Assembly (NCBI GenBank): GCA_049324835.1
Contig: JBMOMT010000066.1
Location: 1 to 47,422, forward strand
Source: JBMOMT01 sp049324835
GTDB taxonomy: Bacteria > Chloroflexota > Anaerolineae > CAYNKW01
Length of the DNA stretch: 47,422 nucleotides
Direction of reading: 5' to 3'
The notes beneath the pieces are model-generated. The model was not told the DNA's origin and did no database searches. It saw only the letters and a program-made list of their open reading frames with translations. The position numbers and the translations under genes were made by a program. The first letter of the stretch is position 1. Every line of letters begins with the position of its first letter. Of this stretch, positions 1-8,290 are shown piece by piece.

Positions 1-153
1 CCCACCCCCACCGTCACACCTACCGCCACTCCAACTCCCACACCCACGCCCACGTCCACCGCCACGCCGACGCCCACCGCTACCGCCACACGCACGCCCA
101 CCGCCACCCCCACGCGCACGCCCACACCGCGCGCTACTGCCTCTGGAGGCTGA
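1..153 (+). CDS. C-terminal end of a Pro/Thr-rich protein (partial)
   Basis: The first 50 codons in frame 1 read as alternating Pro-Thr and Ala-Thr pairs and end in a short Arg/Ala/Gly tail before TGA at 151-153. The gene starts left of the window, so nothing can be said of its main domain. Such PT repeats are common as linkers or tails in exported or surface proteins of Chloroflexota. The DNA is a near-perfect 6-bp-scale ACC/CCC low-complexity repeat with very low G on this strand. It could be a disordered wall-spanning linker. That it is translated is supported by the open frame and the strict third-position pattern; function is unknown. Confidence 0.6.
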   Translation, partial: PTPTVTPTATPTPTPTPTSTATPTPTATATRTPTATPTRTPTPRATASGG

Positions 154-179
154 CGGGTGGGGAGCGGCATCACCCACCG

Positions 180-1883
180 ATGAGGCCTTTTATGAACGTT
201 ACGATCCTGTTTTTCATCGCTGCATCCGCTGCTGTCTATCTGGTTGGTGGTCTGTTTGCCGTCCGGGTGGCGCATGTTCATCGGCTGACGTGGCGCGGTC
301 CTTGGGCGGTGGGCATCCTGGCCATCGTGTTGGCGTTGCTGCAGCGGCTGCTGGCTCTGCTGGTGTTTCTGCAACGCCGGCGGGTCGAGGCTTTTCCTCC
401 TGGCAACGCCGATCTGATGACCGCAGCCATCGCTCTGTTGTTTTCTGTTCTCCTGGTTTGGAGCGTCGTGCGTGTGGTTGCTCTGGCGGCGGTCCGCCGG
501 CGGCAGGAAAAAGAGGCCACGGAACGCGCCGCCCAGTTAGAGTTGATCAACCGCATCTCTTTTTTGATCAGCTCGGCGGTCGATCTGGACGAAATCTTAC
601 GAACCCTGGTGGATGAATTGGCCAGGGCGTTGCGGGTAGATCTGGTGGCGCTGGCTCTGATGGATGCGGACAGAGAGTATGCCGAGGTGGTGGCCGAGCA
701 TCTGCCGCCAGGCGGCGTTTCGGCCATCGGCGACCGGCATCCGGTGCGGGATAACCCCATCGCTCAGCAGATACTACGCAGCGCCAGGCCGGTGGTGGTG
801 AGCGACGTGGCGACCGACCCGCGTCTGGTCGCCGTGCGCCAGATGGTGCAACGCCGCGGCACACGATCGTTGTTGGTGGCGCCTCTCATCTACGAGAACC
901 AGATCATTGGCACGGTGGGGCTCGATGCGGTGACCGCGCCGCGTGTCTTTACCCCGGCGGATGTCGAATTGGTTCAGACGGTGGCCAACTATGCCGCCAT
1001 TGCCATTGGCCGTTCACGCCTGCTGGCTATCGAGCAGGAGCGGTTACGCATGGCAACCGTACTTTCCGAGACGGCGGCCATTCTGACTTCGACGCTGGCC
1101 ATGGATCGTGTGCTGGAATTGGTGCTGGATAACCTCAAGAGCATCGTGCCTTACCATAGCAGCGCCATTTTCTTGCGCCAGGGCGATTGGCTGGAGTTGA
1201 CTGCCGGGCGTGGTTTTCCGGACGAGGCCGCAATCGAGGGTTTTTCCTTCGAGATCACAGACAGCGCTCTGGAGTCTATGGTGACCCAAGAAGGTCGCCC
1301 CATGATCATCCCGGATGTCCGAGAGTCGCCGTTGTTCCGCCGGGCAGAGGGTACGGAATACATTCGGAGCTGGATCGGCGCACCGCTGTGGGCCAGGGGT
1401 AAACTGGTGGGTCTGCTGACTGTGGATCATGCACAGCCCAACGTTTACACGGCTCAAGACGCACACAAGGTGATGGGTTTTGCCAACCAGGCGGCCATCG
1501 TCATCGAGAATGCCCGGCTCTTTGAGGAGCAGGTGGTGCTGGCCGAAGAGCTGGAGGCGCGCAACAACGAGTTGTTGGAAACCCAGCAGAAACTCATCGA
1601 GGCCGAGCGGCTGGCAGTCATCGGTCAGGTGGGACTGACCATGCGCCACGAGATCAATAACCCCCTCACCAGTGTGATGGGCCTGGCGCAGTGGATCAGC
1701 CATCAGCATCCCGAACTACCGGCAGACGTGCTGGCCGACCTGGAGACCATCGAGCGTATGGCGGTGCGCATCCGAGACATTGTCAGCAAGCTGGGCGACG
1801 CCACATATCGCACCGTCACGGTTATGGAAAACATGACCATGCTGGATTTGCACGATCGGGCAGACGATCCGGAAACAGAGTGA
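180..1883 (+). CDS. Membrane GAF-GAF protein with histidine-kinase H-box but no ATPase domain
   Basis: 567 residues. Residues about 8-105 hold three hydrophobic segments. Two GAF domains follow (about 120-280 and 290-450), then a coiled-coil linker and a HisKA-like dimerisation segment with HEINNPLT, phospho-acceptor His490. The protein stops about 78 residues after that His, so the HATPase_c domain (N, G1, G2 boxes) that normally follows is missing. It can sense through GAF domains and may accept phosphate or dimerise, but cannot autophosphorylate alone. ATG at 192 has GAGG six bases upstream and is an alternative start. The next gene is convergent (hutI), so the kinase core is not simply on a neighbouring frame. 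Family assignment is clear; signal and partner are unknown. Confidence 0.85.
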   Translation: MRPFMNVTILFFIAASAAVYLVGGLFAVRVAHVHRLTWRGPWAVGILAIVLALLQRLLALLVFLQRRRVEAFPPGNADLMTAAIALLFSVLLVWSVVRVVALAAVRRRQEKEATERAAQLELINRISFLISSAVDLDEILRTLVDELARALRVDLVALALMDADREYAEVVAEHLPPGGVSAIGDRHPVRDNPIAQQILRSARPVVVSDVATDPRLVAVRQMVQRRGTRSLLVAPLIYENQIIGTVGLDAVTAPRVFTPADVELVQTVANYAAIAIGRSRLLAIEQERLRMATVLSETAAILTSTLAMDRVLELVLDNLKSIVPYHSSAIFLRQGDWLELTAGRGFPDEAAIEGFSFEITDSALESMVTQEGRPMIIPDVRESPLFRRAEGTEYIRSWIGAPLWARGKLVGLLTVDHAQPNVYTAQDAHKVMGFANQAAIVIENARLFEEQVVLAEELEARNNELLETQQKLIEAERLAVIGQVGLTMRHEINNPLTSVMGLAQWISHQHPELPADVLADLETIERMAVRIRDIVSKLGDATYRTVTVMENMTMLDLHDRADDPETE

Positions 1884-1948
1884 CCGACACATCTTTTAAC
1901 TGCTCACCCTCCTGCAGGTTGGTGGGTATCTATCAGTCTGCGCCCGAT

Positions 1949-3211
1949 TTACCCCACCACGATCTGTCCACGCTTGATCACCTTTTGGACCAAATTGCTG
2001 CCGAAACGATATCCCAGATGCCGGTAGTTGGGCGCATCGAGGACGATCATGTCGGCCTGTTTGCCCGGCTCCAGGCTGCCCACTCTGCTCCCCAGGCCCA
2101 GCGCGTGGGCGGCGTTGATCGTCGCGGCGGCGATGGCTTCAGCCGGGGTGAGCCGCATGTTGCGGCAGGCCAGCGCGATCATCAACTGCATCGATTCACA
2201 ATAGCAGGTGCCCGGGTTCAGATCGGTGGCCAGAGCCAGCGCGCCGCCCGCCTCGACGATGGCCCTGGCTGGCGTGTAATCGCGGTGGCCCAGTCCAAAA
2301 GGGGTGCCCGGCAACGCCACGGCGATGGTCGACGAGCGGCCCAGTGCCAGGATCTCGTTCTGCGGCGTGCACACCAGGTGATCGGCGGAAATCGCGCCCA
2401 ACTCTACGGCCAGCGCCGTGCCCCCCAGCGGCCTGAACTCGTCGGCGTGGATCTTGAGGCCAAAACCCAGCCTGGCAGCCCGCTCCAGGATGCGCCGCGA
2501 TTGGGCCAGCGAAAAGGCCCCCTCCTCACAGAACACATCGCAAAAGAGCGGGGGTGAGCCGGGGACATGAGGCGCAAAGGCGGGCAGCATCTCGTCCACC
2601 ACCAGGTCGACAAAGGCGTCGGCGCGGCCCTGATACTCGGTCGGCACGGCGTGAGCGCCCAAAAAGGTGGGCGCCAGGTCTAGCGGATGTTCGGCGTTCA
2701 GGCGATGAATGGCCTCCAGCATCTTGAGCTCGTCGGCCACGGTGAGGCCATAGCCGGTTTTGACTTCGACGGTGGTGCTGCCGTGGGCCAGCAGCGCATC
2801 TAACCGCGGACGGCTCTGAGCCACGAGTTCATCGACTGTCGCCTGGCGGGTGGCCCGCACGGTGCTCATGATGCCCCCGCCGGCGGCCATGATGTCCATG
2901 TAGCTGGCGCCGGCGATGCGCTGCTCGAACTCGTCGGCCCGCGCCCCGGCGAACACCGCGTGGCTGTGGGGGTCTACAAAGCCCGGCATGACCACCTGCC
3001 CGCCCGCATCGATCTCGTGTGTTGCTTCCACCTGGGCGCGGACGCTGGCGGTTGAACCGGTGAGCAGCACCTGGCCATCACACACGGCAACCGCCCCGTC
3101 TTCGATGATCCCCAGGCGGCCCAGTTCCGCCCCACGTTGGGGGCCGCCGGGCGAGGCCAGGGTGAGCAGTTGGGCCGCGCTGTGGATGAGCAGGTCGGCT
3201 TGTTGTTTCAT
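1949..3211 (-). CDS. hutI: Imidazolonepropionase
   Basis: 420 residues, the usual length. HutI hydrolyses 4-imidazolone-5-propionate to N-formimino-L-glutamate, the third step of histidine breakdown, in the cytoplasm. Amidohydrolase landmarks are visible: the metal-binding PGFVDPHSH early in the protein, an HADEF motif in the middle and ATDLNPG near the end, plus the C-terminal VGSLEPGKQADMIVL stretch shared by the superfamily. The ATG has GGAGGAG just upstream. It sits 22 bp downstream of a Crp/Fnr-type regulator on the same strand and is probably co-transcribed with it. No hutH, hutU or hutG lies nearby, so the rest of the pathway must be elsewhere or absent. Confidence 0.95.
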   Translation of the reverse strand: MKQQADLLIHSAAQLLTLASPGGPQRGAELGRLGIIEDGAVAVCDGQVLLTGSTASVRAQVEATHEIDAGGQVVMPGFVDPHSHAVFAGARADEFEQRIAGASYMDIMAAGGGIMSTVRATRQATVDELVAQSRPRLDALLAHGSTTVEVKTGYGLTVADELKMLEAIHRLNAEHPLDLAPTFLGAHAVPTEYQGRADAFVDLVVDEMLPAFAPHVPGSPPLFCDVFCEEGAFSLAQSRRILERAARLGFGLKIHADEFRPLGGTALAVELGAISADHLVCTPQNEILALGRSSTIAVALPGTPFGLGHRDYTPARAIVEAGGALALATDLNPGTCYCESMQLMIALACRNMRLTPAEAIAAATINAAHALGLGSRVGSLEPGKQADMIVLDAPNYRHLGYRFGSNLVQKVIKRGQIVVG

Positions 3212-3233
3212 GGTTTCTCCTCCAGTGCGTGGC

Positions 3234-3932
3234 TCAATCGCCGCTTTCGGCCAGCCGTTCCAACTCTTGCGGTTCGAGGATGGTGATGCGCCCGTGTTGC
3301 ACGGCGATGAGCCCGGCGCGAGCCAGCGCCCGCAGCGCCCGGTTGACGCTCTCGCGGCTGGCCCCGATGAGGCTGGCCAGCGATTGTTGCGTCAGCCGGC
3401 CTCGCAGGTGGATGCCATCTTTTTTCACCAAACCCTGCTGGCCGGCCAGTTGCAGCAGTTTGCGGATCAGCCGCCGGTTGACGTCGAGCGTGGTCAGCGA
3501 CTCCATACTCTGGGTGGTCTCACGCAGGCGATGGCTGAGGGCCATCATCAGGTTGAGCGTCAGTTGATGGCTTTGCCGCAGGTGACTGAAAAAGTCCTGG
3601 GCGCTCATGGTTAACAACACCGAGTGCTCCATAGCTTCCGCTGTGGCCGAGCGAGGTTGTCGATCTAGAAGCGCCATCTCGCCAAAGAGATCGCCTGGTT
3701 GATAGATGGCCACCGACATTTCCCGGCCATCTTCGCCGTGGACATAGATGCGCACCCGGCCGGAGGCGATGATGTATACGGCGTGGCCGGGATCGTCCTG
3801 GAAAAAGATGGCCTCACCCGCGGCGACACTGCGCCGTTTCAGGTCGGCGGCCAGGCGTTGGATTTCGTCGTCGTCCATGCCGCTCAGCATGGGAACGGTG
3901 CGCAAAAAATCCAGACGAACCTCTGTGGACAC
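3234..3932 (-). CDS. Crp/Fnr-family transcriptional regulator
   Basis: 232 residues from a GTG start at 3932, chosen because AAAGGAG lies 8 bases upstream and a good promoter lies just beyond; the longer open frame to 4061 would run through that promoter. The N-terminal half is a cyclic-nucleotide-binding-like beta barrel with PGDLFGEMALLD. The C-terminal half is a winged helix with the recognition motif ASRESVNRALRALARAG. No Cys cluster of the Fnr [4Fe-4S] type is seen, so an effector such as cAMP is possible but not shown. It is followed by hutI after 22 bp, suggesting it may regulate that operon or a wider regulon. Confidence 0.9.
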   Translation of the reverse strand: MSTEVRLDFLRTVPMLSGMDDDEIQRLAADLKRRSVAAGEAIFFQDDPGHAVYIIASGRVRIYVHGEDGREMSVAIYQPGDLFGEMALLDRQPRSATAEAMEHSVLLTMSAQDFFSHLRQSHQLTLNLMMALSHRLRETTQSMESLTTLDVNRRLIRKLLQLAGQQGLVKKDGIHLRGRLTQQSLASLIGASRESVNRALRALARAGLIAVQHGRITILEPQELERLAESGD

Positions 3933-3968
3933 GGCGTGCGCTCCTTTGTCGGCGGGGTGGCTGGCTCT

Positions 3969-3997
3969 ATTGTACACCAGCCCTCCTGTTTCGACAA
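3969..3997 (-). promoter_or_regulatory. Sigma70-type promoter of the crp-like/hutI operon
   Basis: On the minus strand, TTGTCG and TACAAT are separated by exactly 17 bp. Transcription would start near 3962, giving a roughly 30-base leader with an AAAGGAG ribosome site before GTG at 3932. This decides the start of the regulator gene. Confidence 0.65.
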
Positions 3998-4057
3998 GAT
4001 TCCAGAGTCCTTGCCTCGTAGATGCCATTTTTACCCCCTTTGCCCTTGTTGCACCCA

Positions 4058-4759
4058 TCACGCTGGTGTTTTCATCAACAGGCCCACCGCCACGGCCAGC
4101 GCCACGCTGATGAGCAGCTCGCTCACGTAACCGAGTTGTTCGGCCTCCACGCGGCCATTACGCCCGTCGAGAGCCAGCCTGGGCGCAACCACCAGCGGGA
4201 TGAGAAGGTATTGTCCCAGCAGCACAAAGGTGGCGATGAGGCCACGCTCCAACATGCCGGCATATTTTTCGCCAGGACGGCCCGGCAGGCTACTGCTCTC
4301 GGCGCCCATGCCACGCACCACAAAGTGCACCGAGACCCAGGTGGGCATGCTCAACAACACGTAACCGATGAGTATGGTCAGCCGGTGATGGCTTTGCAAC
4401 CAGATGCCAAACGGCGTACCGGCCGGGCGAGGCGCCAGCCAGCCCGCCCAGGCCAGACCGATCACGATGGTCAGGCCGTGGGTGGCTTGATCGGCCAGGA
4501 ACAGCGCCAGGTTGACCGTCGGTGTGGTGGGGCCAACCTTGACGCGCGCCAGGTCGATGAGGGCGTGGCTGGCGCCGATGCCCAGGGCGTAGGGCCACCA
4601 GTCGCAGGTGAAGGGCAGCGAGCAGAGCCACAGACCGAGCGTGACGATGCCGCTGTGGACCAGAATCCCGGTCAGGCTGTGACTTTTCCAATGGGCCAGC
4701 CGGTCGTTTTGGAAGACAAAATCTCCCAGCAGGTGTGCCAGAATCATGGCGGGTAACAT
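4058..4759 (-). CDS. DUF3307 family integral membrane protein
   Basis: 233 residues from ATG at 4759, which has AAGGAGG 8 bases upstream; the open frame extends to a TTG at 4786 but lacks such a site there. The N-terminus LAHLLGDFVFQ and a following HSGIVTLGLW segment match the DUF3307 family, small polytopic membrane proteins of unknown function. About six hydrophobic segments can be seen. An internal HALIDLARVK motif is typical of the family. It lies divergently from the RsmI-like gene and back-to-back with the Crp-like promoter region. Family call is fairly firm; role unknown. Confidence 0.75.
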   Translation of the reverse strand: MLPAMILAHLLGDFVFQNDRLAHWKSHSLTGILVHSGIVTLGLWLCSLPFTCDWWPYALGIGASHALIDLARVKVGPTTPTVNLALFLADQATHGLTIVIGLAWAGWLAPRPAGTPFGIWLQSHHRLTILIGYVLLSMPTWVSVHFVVRGMGAESSSLPGRPGEKYAGMLERGLIATFVLLGQYLLIPLVVAPRLALDGRNGRVEAEQLGYVSELLISVALAVAVGLLMKTPA

Positions 4760-4845
4760 GATAGATTCCTCCTTTCCATCGATCAACCCATCTATTTCCA
4801 GTGTACCCCGTTTTGGCGCGGCTGACTATGACGGGCGTCACAGGT

Positions 4846-4875
4846 TTGACATTCTGGGCGACGGTGGGGTATACT
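4846..4875 (+). promoter_or_regulatory. Sigma70-type promoter of the RsmI-like gene
   Basis: TTGACA and TATACT with an 18-bp spacer. The start point would be near 4882, only a few bases before GGAAGGAGG and the ATG at 4896. This rules out the longer open frame beginning at 4746. Confidence 0.75.
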
Positions 4876-4895
4876 GGTCTGTTGGAAGGAGGGCC

Positions 4896-5705
4896 ATGGG
4901 CATACTATACGTGGTGAACCAATCGCTGGCGTTTCACCAGGACGTGACACAACGCGCGCTGCGGCTGCTGCGACAGGTGAGCCTGGTGGCGGCGGGGCAC
5001 ATCGCAGCTGCGACGGCATTCCTGGAACGATTGGACATCGAGACGCCACTGATCGCTGGCGACGCAACGGCGATTCCGGCGGCGCTGGAAACACTCGACA
5101 GGGGTGATGTGGCGCTGCTGGTAGCTGCCGAGGGCGTCGATCTGTTCTCGGCCGAGCTGGTGCGCCAGGCCGGGGCGCGGGGGCACGCGGTGGTCTCGGT
5201 GCCTGGGCCGTCGATGGTGGTGGCGGCGCTGGTGGTCTCTGGCCTGCCGACCCATGCTTTCCTGTTTCTGCACTATTTGCCCACCAGAAGCGAGGAGCGG
5301 CGTCGGCTGCTGGCCTCTGTGGCTGCTGAACCGTGGACCATGCTGGCTCTGGTGGCGGATGGTCATCTTGGCGCTGCGTTGGACGATTTATCTGTCGCGT
5401 TGGGCGATCGCTCTCTGGCGGTATCGCCGGTGGGGCAGGCGGGTCGGGACACGTGGCGTGGCACGGTCGGCGAGGCGCGGGCGTATTACGCTGAGGCTAC
5501 ATACACTACCGACTGGCTGCTGGTGATCGGTGGCGCAGGCGGTGAGGCGGGTCGGTGGTCGCAAGAGCGGGTAGAGGTGGAAGTGGGGCGCCTGCTGGCC
5601 GCCGGGACCAGTCTCAGGGTCGCTGCCCGGCAGGTGGCAGAGGCTGCCGGCTGGCGGGCTCGCGAGGTGTACGATCTGGTCGTTTCCGGTCGGTTTCACG
5701 TTTAG
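4896..5705 (+). CDS. RsmI-like tetrapyrrole-methylase-fold protein with degenerate motifs
   Basis: 269 residues. The overall register follows RsmI (16S rRNA C1402 2'-O-methyltransferase): MGILYVV at the start, a GPSMVVAALVVSGLPTHAF stretch like RsmI's GPSA...ASGLPTD, FLHYLPTRSEERRR, and a C-terminal helical REVY end. However, the motifs that bind substrate and S-adenosylmethionine have drifted. The EDTRHT motif is GHIAAA here, SDAGTPGISDPG is replaced by an AAEGVDLFSAE-like stretch, and ESPHR by VADGH. It is therefore probably a non-catalytic or re-purposed paralog; a true RsmI is expected elsewhere. The start is set by the promoter at 4846 and an AAGGAGG site. Confidence 0.7.
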   Translation: MGILYVVNQSLAFHQDVTQRALRLLRQVSLVAAGHIAAATAFLERLDIETPLIAGDATAIPAALETLDRGDVALLVAAEGVDLFSAELVRQAGARGHAVVSVPGPSMVVAALVVSGLPTHAFLFLHYLPTRSEERRRLLASVAAEPWTMLALVADGHLGAALDDLSVALGDRSLAVSPVGQAGRDTWRGTVGEARAYYAEATYTTDWLLVIGGAGGEAGRWSQERVEVEVGRLLAAGTSLRVAARQVAEAAGWRAREVYDLVVSGRFHV

Positions 5706-5723
5706 GGTGTCTTGGTGTATAAT
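5695..5723 (+). promoter_or_regulatory. Promoter of the GNAT gene
   Basis: TTCACG, 17 bp, then a perfect TATAAT. The -35 box overlaps the 3' end of the preceding RsmI-like gene. The predicted leader is about 55 bases before ATG at 5785. Confidence 0.6.
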
Positions 5724-5784
5724 AGGCAAGTGGCACAGGTTTGCCAACGTTGGTCGCCGCTGATTAGAAAAGGATGGGGGTGCG

Positions 5785-6945
5785 ATGTCGATGCTGCAAG
5801 TCAGGCCGGTCGAAACAAAACAAGATCTGATGGTATTCATTTCTTTTGCCTGGGAGGTTTACCGGGGCGATGCCAACTGGGTTCCGCCGTTGGTCTCGAT
5901 GATGCGAGACATGTTTGACCCTGCCAGGAACCCGTTGTGGGAGCACTCCCAATTCCAGAATTTCCTGGCCTATCGTGATGGCCGCGTGGTAGGGCGCATC
6001 ACTGCTCTGGTCAATGCCAATCACAATCGAATCCACGAAGAAAAGATGGGCTTTTTTGGTTTCTTTGAGGTGCTACAAGACTATGAAGCTGCCCAGGCGT
6101 TGTTCGATGCCGCCGGCGATTGGGTGCGCTCCAAGGGAATGACAGCCTTGCGCGGCCCGGCCAATCCCACCGTCAACGACGAGTACGGTCTGCTGGTGGA
6201 TGGTTTCGACAGTCTGCCGGTGGTCATGATGCCCTACAACCCGCCTTATTATGCCGGATTCATCGAGCGTTATGGCTTTTCCAAGGTGATGGACCTGTGG
6301 GCCTATCACCTGGATACGGCCATTTTCGGCGGTGAAAAGGTCGATAAATTGCCCGAAAAGCTGGTGAGGGTGGTCGAAGCGGCGCGTAAGCGTTATGCTT
6401 ATGCTGTACGTGCCATCAGCCTCAAAGATTGGCCTGCCGAGGTAGAGCGCTTTAAAAAAGTGTACAATGCCGCCTGGGAGAAGAATTGGGGCGCGGTGGC
6501 CATGACCGAGCACGAGATCCAGCATCTGGCCGATAGTCTGAAACAGATCATGGACCCCGATCTGGTGTTCATCGTGGAAAGGGATGGCGAGGTGGTGGGC
6601 GTCTCTATTACCCTGCCCGATGTCAATCAGGCCTTGTGGCGTGCCCGTCCGCACCCCAAGACCTGGGAACCCTGGACGCTGCTCAAATTCTTCTGGCACT
6701 ACAAGATCCGCTCTTGCATCGATGGCATCCGCGTGTTGATCCTGGGAGTGATGGAGCCATATCGCGGCAAAGGCGTGGACGCGTTACTCTATTACGAAAC
6801 GGCCATGGCGGCCTTACCCAAGGGTTACAAAAACGCCGAGATGTCCTGGATCCTGGAGACCAATACCCCCATGAACCGCGCCATCCAGTTTCTGGGTGGC
6901 GAGGTCTACAAGACCTATCGCATCTATCAAAAACCTCTAGGCTAA
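5785..6945 (+). CDS. GNAT-like N-acetyltransferase superfamily protein
   Basis: 386 residues. The N-terminal part (MLQVRPVETKQDLMVFISF) and DGRVVGRITALVN resemble an acyltransferase beta-strand pattern. A second GNAT-like half follows, with DGEVVGVSITLPD and LGVMEPYRGKGVDALLYYE, the R-G-K-G-V part resembling the acetyl-CoA pyrophosphate loop (Q/RxxGxG/A). Related proteins of this length are annotated only as GNAT or hypothetical. AAAGGATGGGGG precedes the ATG; ATG at 5791 is possible. It has its own promoter and is followed after 22 bp by an MFS gene, so the two may be expressed together. Substrate unknown. Confidence 0.7.
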   Translation: MSMLQVRPVETKQDLMVFISFAWEVYRGDANWVPPLVSMMRDMFDPARNPLWEHSQFQNFLAYRDGRVVGRITALVNANHNRIHEEKMGFFGFFEVLQDYEAAQALFDAAGDWVRSKGMTALRGPANPTVNDEYGLLVDGFDSLPVVMMPYNPPYYAGFIERYGFSKVMDLWAYHLDTAIFGGEKVDKLPEKLVRVVEAARKRYAYAVRAISLKDWPAEVERFKKVYNAAWEKNWGAVAMTEHEIQHLADSLKQIMDPDLVFIVERDGEVVGVSITLPDVNQALWRARPHPKTWEPWTLLKFFWHYKIRSCIDGIRVLILGVMEPYRGKGVDALLYYETAMAALPKGYKNAEMSWILETNTPMNRAIQFLGGEVYKTYRIYQKPLG

Positions 6946-6967
6946 AGGTCTTGGGGGACAGACGTTC

Positions 6968-8239
6968 ATGGCTTCGGATCAGAATGGTGGGGCATTCTCG
7001 CTTGGCGGAAGCCGGGCGGTTTTAGATGCTCTGGGTTATCCCAGTTTTCTGGCGTTGTGGATCGGCCAACTGATCTCTCAGGTGGGCGATCAGTTTATCA
7101 TCATTTCTGGCCTGGTGTTGATCAACCGGCTCACCGATTCGGCGGTGCCGGTGGGCATCGTGGGGCTGTGCATCACCGGGCCTCAACTGTTGTTGGGGCT
7201 ATGGGGAGGGGTCTTTGCCGACCGTTGGAACCGCAAAACGGTGATGATTGTAACTGACATCCTGCGTGGATTGGCGGTTCTGGCGCTGGTGCTGGTTCAG
7301 GATGCATCTGATTTTTACCTTCTTTACCTGGTGACGTTTGTCGTTTCGTCGGCAGGGGTGTTTTTTGCCCCCGCCCGGAATGCGGTCATTCCCAACATCG
7401 TGCCGGAGCGGCTATTGCTGGCAGCCAATGCGCTGATCCAGATCAGCCAGGTGATCGCCATGATTCTGGGCGCTTCGGCAGCCGGTTTCGTGGTCGATTG
7501 GCTCGGGGTGCACTTTGCCTTTGTTTTCGATGGGCTGACCTTTTTTGTCTCGGCGGTGGCCATCTTGACCATGCACATCCCGCGCGGCCCGGTCATCGGC
7601 CGTCGGAACCAGGCGAGTGAGATCTGGATGCAATTGCGAGAAGGGTTGTCTTTTATCAGACGCAACCCCTTCCTCACCAACCTGATGGTCATCACCGGGC
7701 AGGCTACTTTTGGTTTTGCGGCCATCTTTGTATTGGGTGTGATGCACCTGAGCGCAGAGCTGGGCGTGGATGCCAAGGGGTTTGGTTTTTTATATGCGGT
7801 CGAAGGACTGGGGGTGGTCGTAGGCGGCGCGTTGCTCACCAGTTTTTTCTCGCGCGTCAAAACCAACTGGGTGGTGGCCATCTGTATGGTGGCGCTGGGG
7901 GTGTCTATCATTGCCTTTGCGGCTGCACCCAGTTATGCGCTGGTGGTGGTTTCGATGATCGTCATCGGCCTGAGCATAGTCTCGGCCAGGGCGGCTCTGG
8001 CGACGCTCACCCAGGCATTGGTGCCAGACGAGAAGCGGGGCCGGGTGGAGAGCGCGGTGACGATGGTCATCGGCGCGGCGACGAGCGCCTCTGCGGGATT
8101 GGCCGGCCTGTTCGGTGATCTCATCGGCGTTCAGGCCGTCTTTTTCGCCGCCGGACTCATCACTGCTGCGGCTGGCGTGGGAGCGGGTTACGTTCTGGAT
8201 GGCGCGGAAGATCTGATAGCCAACGGTGGGCTCAAATGA
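6968..8239 (+). CDS. MFS-type exporter (EntS/MFS_3-like)
   Basis: 423 residues with about 12 hydrophobic segments. An early loop with GGVFADRWNRKTVM is the conserved MFS loop 2-3 motif (G-x-x-x-D-R-x-x-R-K), and a related GLFGDLIG occurs late in the protein. The order ALWIGQLISQVGDQF at the N-terminus is typical of the MFS_3 subgroup, which exports siderophores, macrolides or other small molecules. It follows the GNAT gene by 22 bp and is probably in the same transcript. Substrate cannot be read from the sequence. Confidence 0.85.
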   Translation: MASDQNGGAFSLGGSRAVLDALGYPSFLALWIGQLISQVGDQFIIISGLVLINRLTDSAVPVGIVGLCITGPQLLLGLWGGVFADRWNRKTVMIVTDILRGLAVLALVLVQDASDFYLLYLVTFVVSSAGVFFAPARNAVIPNIVPERLLLAANALIQISQVIAMILGASAAGFVVDWLGVHFAFVFDGLTFFVSAVAILTMHIPRGPVIGRRNQASEIWMQLREGLSFIRRNPFLTNLMVITGQATFGFAAIFVLGVMHLSAELGVDAKGFGFLYAVEGLGVVVGGALLTSFFSRVKTNWVVAICMVALGVSIIAFAAAPSYALVVVSMIVIGLSIVSARAALATLTQALVPDEKRGRVESAVTMVIGAATSASAGLAGLFGDLIGVQAVFFAAGLITAAAGVGAGYVLDGAEDLIANGGLK

Positions 8240-8290
8240 TGCAACTCGTGCTGCGTTGTGTCGTATTGCATGTGGGAGGTGCGGTGAAGG

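Noticed and set aside
1949..3211. Complete histidine-utilisation operon
   Set aside because: Only hutI is present; the neighbours are a Crp-like regulator and a DUF3307 protein.
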